Source: Proteobacteria bacterium UBA1844 (GTDB lineage Bacteria > Pseudomonadota > Gammaproteobacteria > Steroidobacterales > Woeseiaceae). From it: DNA of 17,644 nucleotides. The notes under the pieces are model-generated. The model was not told the DNA's origin. It worked only from the letters and a program-made list of their open reading frames with translations, and searched no databases. Positions 1 through 7,240 of this stretch are shown one piece after another. The stretch is taken from positions 1-17,644 of the forward strand of contig DDIS01000068.1 of assembly GCA_002338615.1 (NCBI GenBank), read 5' to 3'. The position numbers were made by a program, and so were the translations under genes. The number at the start of each line of letters is the position of its first letter. The first letter of the stretch is position 1.

Positions 1-1
1 A

Positions 2-907
2 CTGGTCTGTGTTGAGCAGACGCCGTTTTATCACTGCATCAGTCGCTGTGTAAGACGCTCCTACCTGTGCGGCAAGGACCGGTTCTCGGGCAAGGACTTT
101 TCGCACCGTCGACGCTGGATCGAACAGCGCCTTGAGCGGCTCTCGGCGGTGTTTGCCATCGAGGTGCTCGCCTACGCGATCATGAGCAATCACTACCACC
201 TGGTGCTCAGGATCGATGCGCAGCAAGCGATGGGCTGGTCCGATGACGAGGTCGAACGGCGCTGGTCAACGCTGTTCCGGCCGCCGGCCGCGTACTGCCT
301 GGCCGCGGAGCAGGCACAGGAGCCGGCCTGCCGGGCGGTACTGGATCGGTATCGCCACCTGTGGCGGTCCCGCCTGTTGGAGCTTGGCTGGTTCATGCGC
401 TGCATCAACGAACCGCTGGCCCGCTTTGCCAACCAGGAGGATGACTGCAAAGGCCGCTTCTGGGAGGGGCGCTTTCGCTCGCAGGCGCTGCTCGATGAGG
501 CTGCGGTGCTCAAGTGCATGGCCTATGTCGACCTGAACCCGGTCCGGGCCGGCACGGCACGTACACCGGAGGACTCGGCCTATACCTCGATCCGGGCCCG
601 ACTGCAGGGCCGGGGCCACCACCTTGCCGGCTTTGCCGATCGCCAGGTTCCCGGTTCCATTCCCATCGACTTTGGCAGCTACCTGCAGCTCATTGACTGG
701 AGCGGACGCGTGCTGCGAGGCGCCAGGCAAGGCGCAATCGGCCCCCATGCCCCGCCCATTCTTGAGCGCCTGCAGCTTGCTCCGGCGCGGTGGATCAAGG
801 ACCTCCGACAACCAAAGCCCTTCCGCAGCATGGCGATGGGCTCGCTGGCGCAGCTGGCCCGCTATCGCCGTCACCTCGGCCAGGCCTGGATCGTGGCGGC
901 CGCTTAA
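2..907 (+). CDS. REP-associated tyrosine (Y1, IS200-like) transposase, 5'-truncated by window edge
   Basis: The reading frame is open from base 2 to the TAA at 905-907, so the start lies upstream of the window. About 301 residues are visible. Family features, in order, are an N-terminal YHCISRCVRR stretch, the HUH metal-binding motif MSNHYHLV (from base 182), a GRFWEGRFRSQ segment, and YVDLNPVRAG, whose Tyr is the likely nucleophile. This is the Y1 HUH single-strand transposase fold, of the long type with about 70 residues inserted between the HUH motif and the C-terminal catalytic helix. RAYT proteins act on REP-type hairpins and usually exist as single domesticated copies, not as classical insertion sequences. 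An internal ATG at 149 would lose the N-terminal strand, so it is unlikely to be the start. A palindrome follows the stop immediately (909-941), and a GTGGGTGTCC repeat lies 167 bp downstream. Target specificity cannot be read from the sequence. Confidence 0.88.
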   Translation: MVCVEQTPFYHCISRCVRRSYLCGKDRFSGKDFSHRRRWIEQRLERLSAVFAIEVLAYAIMSNHYHLVLRIDAQQAMGWSDDEVERRWSTLFRPPAAYCLAAEQAQEPACRAVLDRYRHLWRSRLLELGWFMRCINEPLARFANQEDDCKGRFWEGRFRSQALLDEAAVLKCMAYVDLNPVRAGTARTPEDSAYTSIRARLQGRGHHLAGFADRQVPGSIPIDFGSYLQLIDWSGRVLRGARQGAIGPHAPPILERLQLAPARWIKDLRQPKPFRSMAMGSLAQLARYRRHLGQAWIVAAA

Positions 908-908
908 G

Positions 909-941
909 AGCCGATTATTCCGCGCTTCGGAGAAATCGGCT
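909..941. repeat. Imperfect palindrome directly after the transposase stop (REP-like hairpin or terminator)
   Basis: The arms AGCCGATT (909-916) and AATCGGCT (934-941) are perfect reverse complements. Inside them TCCG (919-922) pairs with CGGA (928-931) around the loop CGCTT. The fold is therefore 8 bp, a 2x2 mismatch, 4 bp and a 5-nt loop. It begins one base after the TAA of the transposase. No T-run follows (TGCTTTC), so a Rho-independent terminator is only a weak reading. A hairpin recognised by the adjacent RAYT is an alternative. Confidence 0.5.
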
Positions 942-1073
942 TGCTTTCGACAGCCAAAGTGAGCACTTGAGTCACTGCATTCTCCCCGGAGCAATCTCTG
1001 CCATATCCAATTGAACGTATTGCCGGTCGACGTATCGCGCATTCGATACACAATCTTGCTTCTGACGCAGTTC

Positions 1074-1115
1074 GTGGGTGTCCTTTTTTCTCCAGAAAGG
1101 CGTGGATGTCCTATT
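1074..1115 (+). repeat. GTGGGTGTCC repeat pair (one exact, one degenerate copy)
   Basis: An exact GTGGGTGTCCTTTT lies at 1074-1087. A degenerate copy, GTGGATGTCCTATT, starts 28 bp later at 1102. The 28-bp step matches the 27-29 bp steps in the five-copy array at 7074-7203. The pair sits just past the 3' end of the leftward pot operon (potI stop at 1120-1122) and downstream of the transposase gene. The rest of the 908-1119 gap shows no gene. Confidence 0.6.
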
Positions 1116-1119
1116 CGTG

Positions 1120-1920
1120 CTATGCGCTGCGCGTGCGGCGGGTTGCCAGCCAGGCGATCAGTACACCGATGGTCACTATTGCGATGATCAGCGTTGCGAG
1201 GGCGTTAATGTCCGGCGACACCCCCAGTTTTACTTTGGAGAAGATATACATAGGCAAGGTGCTACTGCCCGGGCCCGATACAAAGCTCGCAATAACAAGA
1301 TCATCCAGCGATAGCGTGAAGGCCAGTAGCCAACCCGCGATCATCGCCGGCGCAATCAACGGCAGGGTAATGTCGAATACCACGCGCAGCGGACGTCCAC
1401 CGAGATCCATTGCAGCTTCTTCGAGCGACTCATCCATGGCAGCGAGCCGCGACTGCACAATAATGGCGACGTAGGCCATCGCGAAAGTTGTGTGCGCGAT
1501 CGTAATCGTCGAAAACCCGCGCTGACCTGGCCAGCCGGTGAGCTGCTGCAGGCTGACGAACAACAGCAACAACGACAGGCCAGTAATTACTTCCGGCATG
1601 ACTAACGGGGAGGTAATCATGCCGGAAAACAGAGTCCGTCCACGAAAGCGCCTAAAGCGTGCCAGCGCAAGACCCGCCATGGTGCCCAGCACCGTGGCCA
1701 TGCTTGCTGCTGTAAACGCCACGCGAAAGCTGAGAAGCGCCGCGTCGAGGACCTGGTCGTTCTGCCACAACGCTCCGTACCAGCGTGTCGAAAACCCGCC
1801 CCAGACCGTCGCGATACGTGAATCGTTAAACGAGTAAACGACAACCAGCAATAACGGGATGTAGAGAAATGCATAGCCAAACGCGAGCACGGAGGTTGTA
1901 AAACGCGACGTTTTTCTCAC
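1120..1920 (-). CDS. potI: Putrescine/polyamine ABC transporter inner-membrane permease PotI
   Basis: 266 residues, close to the usual length of PotI/PotC permeases (about 260-280). Six hydrophobic segments are visible, roughly at residues 11-30, 67-87, 100-123, 138-156, 189-213 and 241-260. The cytoplasmic EAA loop that docks on the ATPase starts near residue 167 (EEAAMDLGGRPLRVVFDITLP). The start is a GTG whose GTGA overlaps the TGA of the upstream permease gene, with AGAGG about 8 nt before it, so translation is probably coupled. It is the last gene of the leftward operon and would form a heterodimeric channel with the PotH-like subunit. The F-G-H-I gene order matches the E. coli putrescine system better than potABCD. 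The substrate itself is inferred. Confidence 0.88.
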   Translation of the reverse strand: MRKTSRFTTSVLAFGYAFLYIPLLLVVVYSFNDSRIATVWGGFSTRWYGALWQNDQVLDAALLSFRVAFTAASMATVLGTMAGLALARFRRFRGRTLFSGMITSPLVMPEVITGLSLLLLFVSLQQLTGWPGQRGFSTITIAHTTFAMAYVAIIVQSRLAAMDESLEEAAMDLGGRPLRVVFDITLPLIAPAMIAGWLLAFTLSLDDLVIASFVSGPGSSTLPMYIFSKVKLGVSPDINALATLIIAIVTIGVLIAWLATRRTRSA

Positions 1921-2810
1921 GTCGCCGCCTCTGCATCGCGCGCCTGGTTCCGTTGCAGAATTACGATCGGCACGACCAGCAACAACAGCAGGACCACCGC
2001 AACTGCGGACGCCAACGGCCAGTCACGATTGACAAAAAATTCATCGAACAATACGCGCCCAATCAACAACGATTCAGGTCCTCCGAGCAGATAGGGAATC
2101 ACGTATTCGCCCATCGCGGGGATGAACACCAGCATACAACCCGCGACTACACCGGGCCGGGACAGCGGCCAGGTAACGTCCCAAAACGCGCGTGTCCTCG
2201 TCGCCCCCAGGTCCTGCGCGGCTTCCACGAGATCCAGATCCATTCGTTCCAGCGTCGCGTACAAAGGCAATACCATGAACGGTAGGTAGGAATAAACAAG
2301 GCCCACGAATACGGCAATATCCGTGTACATCATCTGAATCGGTGCGTCGATGACACCGAGCCAAAGCAGCGTGTTATTGATGACGCCGTGGTTATTCATG
2401 AGCCCCATCCATGCATACACGCGGAGCAGGAAAGAAATCCAGAACGGCAACACAATCAGCAGCAATAACAGGCCGCGTGTTTGTTCCCGTGCGCGGGAGA
2501 TGCCGTAAGCCATCGGAAAGCCGAGAGCAAGGCAAAGTAGTGTGGCGATGCCGGCGATAACAACCGAGCGCAGATAAGTAATTGCATACAGATCATCGGT
2601 GAGCAGAAAGCGGAAATTATCGAGGCTTATCGAAAGCGCACCCTGCTCATCGAACGTTGGCGTAAATGGCGGCTGTGCGATAACCGGATCGGCCAGACTT
2701 ATCTTCAGAATAATGATGAACGGGATAAGGAAGAAAAGCAGTAGCCACAGGTAGGGAGTCGCTATCGCGACGCGCTGCCACAAATTATCCCGGTTGACGG
2801 ATCCGGCCAT
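1917..2810 (-). CDS. potH: Putrescine/polyamine ABC transporter inner-membrane permease PotH
   Basis: 297 residues starting MAGSVNRDNLWQ. An in-frame upstream extension to 3008 is open but lies wholly inside the ATPase gene, so I chose the ATG at 2810, one base past the ATPase stop. The first transmembrane helix is YLWLLLFFLIPFIIIL (about 20-35), followed by a long periplasmic stretch and five more helices. The EAA loop is at about 196-217 (EAAQDLGATRTRAFWDVTWPL), which is the usual signature. The stop overlaps the GTG start of the next permease by 4 nt. The protein should sit in the inner membrane as the partner of the PotI-like subunit. Length and position agree with E. coli PotH, although PotB cannot be formally excluded. 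Confidence 0.9.
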   Translation of the reverse strand: MAGSVNRDNLWQRVAIATPYLWLLLFFLIPFIIILKISLADPVIAQPPFTPTFDEQGALSISLDNFRFLLTDDLYAITYLRSVVIAGIATLLCLALGFPMAYGISRAREQTRGLLLLLIVLPFWISFLLRVYAWMGLMNNHGVINNTLLWLGVIDAPIQMMYTDIAVFVGLVYSYLPFMVLPLYATLERMDLDLVEAAQDLGATRTRAFWDVTWPLSRPGVVAGCMLVFIPAMGEYVIPYLLGGPESLLIGRVLFDEFFVNRDWPLASAVAVVLLLLLVVPIVILQRNQARDAEAAT

Positions 2811-2811
2811 G

Positions 2812-3945
2812 CTAATCGACCAACACAACAGCGCTGCGCGGACGCCATGAAATCCAGACTTTATCCTCCCACTCGAGAAACCGCGTGACGGAGCGACGCC
2901 GGTTTTGCGAACTAACCTGGACAATCTTTCCATTCGCCAGGCGAATCCGGTACAGCGAGCGGTTGCCGAGATAGCCGAGATCATCGACGACACCCTGTAT
3001 GCGAACATCGTCCGGGTTGTCGGGCTCGTCCCGCGACAGAAATATTTTCTCGGGCCGCACGGCTATATCGACCTCTTGCCCTACCTCGACCGGATGCGTG
3101 CCCAATGCAGGCAAGGTCAACTGCAGCTCATCGGAATAGACCGAGAGAGTCTCCTCGGAGATCGAGGCTATGCTGCCATGAAACGTATTGATCGTGCCAA
3201 TGAACCCGGCAACAAAGCGATTGTCCGGAAACTCGTAAACCTCTTTCGGCGTACCTACCTGGCGAAATTGTCCTTTGTCCATCACCGCGATGCGCGACGA
3301 CAGCGTCATCGCCTCTTCCTGATCGTGGGTGACAACAACGAAAGTAATACCCGTCTCGTATTGAATATTCATGAGCTCAAACTGTGTGCGCTCACGCAAC
3401 TTCTTATCGAGCGCCGCCAGAGGCTCATCAAGCAACAGGACTTTGGGCTTCTTGATCAACGCTCGCGCGAGGGCCACGCGCTGACGCTGGCCTCCGGACA
3501 ACTGCGCGGGCTTGCGACGACGAAAGTCACCGAGTTGCACAAGTTCAAGCATCTCATCGACGTGTTTTCTAATTTCATTTTTCGGCAGCCCGTCCTTGAC
3601 GAGCCCGTACGCGATGTTTTTCTCTACATTCATGTGTGGAAAGACGGCGTACGACTGGAACATCATGTTGACCGGCCGTTCGTAGGGGGGCAATCGGGTT
3701 ACGTCAAGACCATCGATTTCGATACTGCCGCCACTCGGCACCTCAAAGCCCGCGAGCATGCGTAGCAGAGTCGTCTTGCCGCAACCTGAGCCACCAAGTA
3801 TCGAAAATAACTCGCCTTTTCCGATGTCGAGGCTAACGTCATCGACTGCAACAAAATCGCCGAAGTGTTTACTGACATTTGAGATTCGGATAAAGCTGCT
3901 GTTTTCTTCCTGCGCCGCTTTTGACTGTTCCTGTTTATATTCCAT
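2812..3945 (-). CDS. potG: Polyamine ABC transporter ATP-binding protein PotG
   Basis: 377 residues, a full-length PotG/PotA-type ATPase. Visible motifs are Walker A GGSGCGKTT (51-59), the Q-loop in NMMFQSYAVFPHM (about 93-105), the signature LSGGQ (149-153), Walker B VLLLDEP (169-175) and the switch His207 in VVTHDQEEA. The C-terminal region (about 235-377) has the TOBE/OB character of transport ATPases (VRPEKIFLSRD, YRIRLANGK), and its ending WRPRSAVVLVD resembles the E. coli PotG tail. It energises uptake through the two permeases encoded downstream. The gene starts 3 nt after the potF stop and ends 1 nt before potH. The Shine-Dalgarno sequence is weak, consistent with coupling. Confidence 0.93.
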   Translation of the reverse strand: MEYKQEQSKAAQEENSSFIRISNVSKHFGDFVAVDDVSLDIGKGELFSILGGSGCGKTTLLRMLAGFEVPSGGSIEIDGLDVTRLPPYERPVNMMFQSYAVFPHMNVEKNIAYGLVKDGLPKNEIRKHVDEMLELVQLGDFRRRKPAQLSGGQRQRVALARALIKKPKVLLLDEPLAALDKKLRERTQFELMNIQYETGITFVVVTHDQEEAMTLSSRIAVMDKGQFRQVGTPKEVYEFPDNRFVAGFIGTINTFHGSIASISEETLSVYSDELQLTLPALGTHPVEVGQEVDIAVRPEKIFLSRDEPDNPDDVRIQGVVDDLGYLGNRSLYRIRLANGKIVQVSSQNRRRSVTRFLEWEDKVWISWRPRSAVVLVD

Positions 3946-3948
3946 GAA

Positions 3949-5085
3949 CTACAAACCACTCTTCACGCGCGCGAACGCGCGCGTTCGCGGACGCTCTTCT
4001 TTAGGGTCAACCGGGTTCATCGGAAACAGTCGCTTCCAGACCTCTTTATCAGGGAAAATCGCGGGATTGTTTAGAATCTCCGGATTGATGAGCGGCCAGG
4101 ATGCGGCATTGGCATTGGCATAGAAAACCTCATTGGCATTCGCTGCGGCAATATCCGCCCGGGTCATGAAGTCGATGAAACGGTAGGCGTTATCAACATG
4201 CGGCGCGTCCGCCGGAATAAAAAAGCCGTCAACCCAAAGGCGCGAGCCCTCCTTCGGCACGGTGTAGCGGAGATCTATATCGATGCCTGCTGCCGTAGCA
4301 CGCGCCTGCGCCTGTGCGTAATCGCCGGACCAGCTCATCGCGACACATACTTCGCGATTCGGCAGGTCGGAAATCATTTTCTGGTTGCTGAAATAGAGGA
4401 TGTAGGGTCGCACACTTTTCAGTTGCGCTTCGGCAATGGCAAGATCGTCGGGGTCGGTCGAGTTGGGATCCAGGCCAAGATAGGTCAAAACCATCGGGAA
4501 CAGATCGGTCGGGCCGTCGAGTAGACTGACGCCGCAATCGGCAAGCTTGCTGACAATTTTCGGATCAAAAAGCACGTCGGCGCTGTCCATCGGATGATCG
4601 GGCAATCGCTCGCGCACCAGCTTTTCGTTGTAAGCATAGCCGGTCGTGCCCCAGTGATAGGGCACCGTGTAGCCGCGCACATTGGCGTAGACGTCGATCT
4701 GTGACATCACTTCCGGGTCAAGATTGCCAATATTGGTGAGCCGGGAGTAGTCGATTGGGAGGTAAATTCCGATAGGCGCGAGCCGCGCAGAAAACTGGTA
4801 GCTGTGCACGACGACATCGTAGCCACTGTTGCCGGTGAGCAGCTTGACATCCACGACTTCCGATGAGTCGTAGATATCGTAGTTCACCCTGATCCCGGTT
4901 TCTGCCTCGAACTTCGCGAGGGTGTCGGGCGCGAGGTAATCCGCCCAGTTGTACACATTGACAACATTGGGTCCGCCTTTCTGGCCGCTGTCGCCACCGG
5001 TGCATGCCGGCAGCAATAAAGCACACGCAGTTGCCAGAAGCATTGCCCGCAGGGCGCTTTGAGGCAAGCGGCTTGTTATTGTCAT
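3949..5085 (-). CDS. potF: Putrescine-binding lipoprotein PotF of the polyamine ABC transporter
   Basis: 378 residues. The N-terminus is a lipoprotein signal peptide with lipobox LPAC, so Cys28 would be lipidated; E. coli PotF is a soluble periplasmic protein. The mature part is a type-D solute-binding protein. By eye it aligns with PotF from VYNWADYLAP (44-53) to the closing TRAFARVKSG. Probable ligand contacts are Trp47, Asp49, Trp252, Asp255, Trp284, Asp286 and Tyr322, the aromatic box and acidic anchors of polyamine binding. The E. coli PotF Phe276 position is Trp here, as in the spermidine protein PotD, and Glu185 is Asp, so the preferred ligand may not be putrescine. GGAG lies 4 nt before the ATG. 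The gene starts 39 nt after the acyl-CoA dehydrogenase stop, probably in the same transcript. Confidence 0.9.
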   Translation of the reverse strand: MTITSRLPQSALRAMLLATACALLLPACTGGDSGQKGGPNVVNVYNWADYLAPDTLAKFEAETGIRVNYDIYDSSEVVDVKLLTGNSGYDVVVHSYQFSARLAPIGIYLPIDYSRLTNIGNLDPEVMSQIDVYANVRGYTVPYHWGTTGYAYNEKLVRERLPDHPMDSADVLFDPKIVSKLADCGVSLLDGPTDLFPMVLTYLGLDPNSTDPDDLAIAEAQLKSVRPYILYFSNQKMISDLPNREVCVAMSWSGDYAQAQARATAAGIDIDLRYTVPKEGSRLWVDGFFIPADAPHVDNAYRFIDFMTRADIAAANANEVFYANANAASWPLINPEILNNPAIFPDKEVWKRLFPMNPVDPKEERPRTRAFARVKSGL

Positions 5086-5124
5086 GCGACTCCAACGAAT
5101 GAGAAGGATCGAGTCTACAGGCTA

Positions 5125-6285
5125 TTACATACCTTCGAGCCCGCGCTTGAGCAAGGCCCGAGCGATAATCAGTCGCTGTATCTCGCTGGTACCTTCCCAA
5201 ATACGATCAACCCTGAGCTCTCTGAAAAATCGTTCCGCGACATTCTCGCGCATGTAGCCGCGACCTCCAAATATTTGCAACGCCCGGTCGGCTACACGAT
5301 TCGCCATTTCCGAGACATACAGCTTAACCATCGAACAGCGAGCATGTTGCTGCTTGAGATCGTCACCACGGTCACTTGAGCGCGCCGCCTCATAGGTCAT
5401 GAGCCTGGCCGCCCAGAGTTCTGTAACGCTGTCCGCAAGCATCGCCTGGATCAACTGCTTCTCGCTGAGCGGTGCGCCATCGACCATCCGGCTGTTGGCA
5501 AACTCGGTCGCATCTTCGATCAGGCGGGCTGCCGCACCGCAACTGCGCGCGCCGATCATCAGCCGTTCATGGCGAAACCAGCTGTGAGTATATGCCATGC
5601 CAGCGCCGGGCTTGCCGATGCGGTTGCCGAGCGGAATACGTACATTCTTGAACAGGTAGGTCGGGTGATGCGCGGCATATGTATGGCTGAACGGAGGATT
5701 CGCGATTTCCGTGATGCCGGCCGTACCCTGGTCAACAAAAAAAAGTGCTTCGTCATTTTCCTCTGGAATACGCGCTTGAAAAAACATGAAGTCCGCCAGA
5801 TTTCCGCTCGTGACATACCATTTCTCGCCATTCAGTACATAGTTGTCGCCGTCGCGCTCGGCTGTGGCCACCAGTCCTGATATATCCGACCCTGGGCCAG
5901 CCTCAGTAATTGCGTAGCAATCTTTTCGTTCGCCGCGCGTCATGGGCAGAATGTATTCTGCGATCTGCTGCTTGCTACATGCGTCAAACATCCACGATTG
6001 CGCCTCCGAAAAGCACCACGATAACGCGTTTGTCACGCGCCCGAGTTGCTCCCAAAGCGCGGCCTGATCTTCCAGCGGCAATTCGAGACCGCCGTGCGAT
6101 CGTGGTACATCGACCAGCGTAAACCCGAGTTCGATAGCACGCGCCTTGTTGCGCTTTTGAATCTCGGCTGGTAATTCGCCATTGTTCAGTTCCGCCTCGA
6201 CTTCGTGCGGTTGCAGATATTCGTCGGCGAACTCGCGTGCAATTGACTGCCACTGTAGTGCCGTTTTACTCAAGGGTATGTTCAC
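5125..6285 (-). CDS. Acyl-CoA dehydrogenase family flavoprotein
   Basis: 386 residues from a GTG start, the usual family length (380-390). An open extension to 6399 runs into the tetR gene, so I chose the GTG whose GTGA overlaps the tetR TGA; GGAGG lies 11 nt upstream. Domain order is typical: an N-terminal helical region, a central beta domain with the FAD signature CYAITEAGPGSD and GEKWYVTSGN, and a C-terminal helical domain with QIFGGRGYM. Glu364 in WEGTSEIQR is at the classical catalytic base position. The expected reaction is alpha,beta-dehydrogenation of an acyl-CoA, with electrons passed to ETF. No ETF genes are in the window. Next to a CoA ligase and a polyamine importer, the substrate is probably the CoA ester of an amino or betaine-type acid, not a plain fatty acid (inference). 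Confidence 0.9.
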   Translation of the reverse strand: MNIPLSKTALQWQSIAREFADEYLQPHEVEAELNNGELPAEIQKRNKARAIELGFTLVDVPRSHGGLELPLEDQAALWEQLGRVTNALSWCFSEAQSWMFDACSKQQIAEYILPMTRGERKDCYAITEAGPGSDISGLVATAERDGDNYVLNGEKWYVTSGNLADFMFFQARIPEENDEALFFVDQGTAGITEIANPPFSHTYAAHHPTYLFKNVRIPLGNRIGKPGAGMAYTHSWFRHERLMIGARSCGAAARLIEDATEFANSRMVDGAPLSEKQLIQAMLADSVTELWAARLMTYEAARSSDRGDDLKQQHARCSMVKLYVSEMANRVADRALQIFGGRGYMRENVAERFFRELRVDRIWEGTSEIQRLIIARALLKRGLEGM

Positions 6286-6926
6286 GTTGCGCCCGACCTC
6301 CGGAAATGTTGTGGAAATACTGTCGACAAATAGCAATGCACGGCATCGAGTGCCGCATGCCGGCTCCACTCCTGCGGACTGATCAGGCAGGATAGCCACA
6401 GACCATTGGTCATTGAGGCCAGTACCGTGGCGACATTCATTGCGGTTATTTGCGGATAGTAGCCGCTGTCAATGATCTCGGCACAGAGCTGCAGGATAAC
6501 CTCATCGTAATAGCGATCCACCTCATCGCATATCTTGCGGTACGTCGGCCGTGACTTTACCTCACCCCAGAACGCAAACCAGACGGCGAGTTTGGCAGGC
6601 TGGCAGACAGAGTGACTGAGGTCGAGTTCCATCAGCGACATGAGACGTCCCGCCGGGGAGCCATCACCACGCTGTAGCGCGCCCTCAAACTGTGCGCGAT
6701 AGTCTTCGGCAAGGCTCTTGAGGGTCTCAATAAACAGGTTTTCCTTGCTCTGAAAATGCAGATTAACAATGCCCTGCGACAACCCTGCCTCGCGAGCTAC
6801 GTCGGCAAGCGTGGTACCGCCAATGCCTCGGCGACCGATGCACTTCATCGTCGCCTCGATCAATTGCTCGCGGCGCCTTGCGCGCGCGGCAGTCCGTCCC
6901 GGCGTTGTTTGCTCAGTACTGGCCAT
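6282..6926 (-). CDS. TetR-family regulator, BetI-like
   Basis: 214 residues. The N-terminal helix-turn-helix spans about residues 39-60 (TLADVAREAGLSQGIVNLHF), with the usual KENLF follow-on. The C-terminal ligand domain has the BetI-type pattern AVWFAFWGEVKSRPTYRKI, followed by NGLWLSCL. BetI proteins repress osmolyte and choline/betaine genes and are released by an amine ligand; here the ligand is unknown. This is the first gene of the leftward operon, so it is probably autoregulated. It lies next to a perfect palindrome at 7000-7019 in the divergent region and is the obvious candidate to control both operons. AGGG precedes the ATG by 3 nt. The 3' end overlaps the acyl-CoA dehydrogenase start by 4 nt. 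Confidence 0.9.
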   Translation of the reverse strand: MASTEQTTPGRTAARARRREQLIEATMKCIGRRGIGGTTLADVAREAGLSQGIVNLHFQSKENLFIETLKSLAEDYRAQFEGALQRGDGSPAGRLMSLMELDLSHSVCQPAKLAVWFAFWGEVKSRPTYRKICDEVDRYYDEVILQLCAEIIDSGYYPQITAMNVATVLASMTNGLWLSCLISPQEWSRHAALDAVHCYLSTVFPQHFRRSGAT

Positions 6927-6959
6927 ACACCCTGTTTACCCCGTTTCGACGACGGAAAC

Positions 6960-6981
6960 CTTGAAAACAGTCGATTTCAAG
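6960..6981. promoter_or_regulatory. Second inverted repeat, possible accessory operator
   Basis: The arms CTTGAAA (6960-6966) and TTTCAAG (6975-6981) are perfect 7-bp reverse complements separated by 8 bp. The repeat lies about 35 bp upstream of the tetR start, between the main palindrome and the gene. It could be a second regulator site or part of the tetR promoter. Its sequence differs from the 7000-7019 palindrome, so it need not bind the same protein. Confidence 0.35.
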
Positions 6982-6999
6982 CTCCAATATTGCCACACT

Positions 7000-7019
7000 A
7001 TGAATGAATACTCATTCAT
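7000..7019. promoter_or_regulatory. Probable TetR operator (perfect 8-4-8 palindrome)
   Basis: ATGAATGA (7000-7007), spacer ATAC, TCATTCAT (7012-7019): the two 8-bp arms are perfect reverse complements. Size and symmetry fit a TetR-family dimer site, and it lies 73 bp upstream of the TetR start in the divergent region. It is the strongest operator candidate in the window. Binding by the adjacent regulator is inference. Confidence 0.7.
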
Positions 7020-7073
7020 TTTTCTGGACGAAAAGCCGTCCGCATGAGACCCTTGCCGGGTCGCCGCCAGCAT

Positions 7074-7203
7074 GTGGGTGTCCTTTTGACCGCCCCAAGC
7101 CCGTGGGTGTCCTTTTTCGACGCAGGTCTGTGGGTGTCCATTTTGGCCCGTGGGTGTCCTTTTAGACACCCTTGTTAGACCTCGTTTCTGTGGGTGTCCT
7201 TTT
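7074..7203 (+). repeat. Array of five GTGGGTGTCC(T/A)TTT direct repeats
   Basis: Copies start at 7074, 7103, 7130, 7150 and 7190 (steps of 29, 27, 20 and 40 bp), all in the same orientation. Four read GTGGGTGTCCTTTT and the third has GTGGGTGTCCATTT. Intervening bases are not alike, apart from TTGACC after copies 1 and 5. Copy 4 continues into a reverse complement, so GGGTGTC (7152-7158) and GACACCC (7165-7171) form a 7-bp stem with loop CTTTTA. The array lies between the operator and the aminotransferase ribosome-binding site, and so probably in that mRNA's leader. The same repeat occurs at 1074, near the transposase gene. Spacers are too short and variable for CRISPR. Confidence 0.8.
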
Positions 7204-7240
7204 TGACCGGCGCGACATTTTTCCGCTACCAGGAGGATCT

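Larger units (their letters stand above)
6927..7240. promoter_or_regulatory. Divergent control region between the tetR-pot operon and the aminotransferase operon
   Basis: This 314-bp gap has no convincing gene. From left to right it holds an inverted repeat at 6960-6981, the perfect palindrome at 7000-7019, an unremarkable stretch to about 7073, five GTGGGTGTCC repeats (7074-7203), and an AGGAGG ribosome-binding site at 7231-7236, 4 nt before the aminotransferase ATG. Promoters for both directions should lie here, but I could not place -35/-10 hexamers with confidence on either strand. Confidence 0.7.

Noticed and set aside
266..1051. 261-residue minus-strand frame opposite the transposase
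   Set aside because: It is a shadow of the transposase, which has clear HUH and C-terminal motifs; it shows no family features of its own.
2905..3765. 286-residue plus-strand frame opposite the potG ATPase
   Set aside because: The ATPase carries every ABC motif on the minus strand; the opposite frame has no recognisable domain.
7074..7203. CRISPR array
   Set aside because: Repeats are only about 14 nt, gaps are 6-26 nt and irregular, and no cas genes are present.
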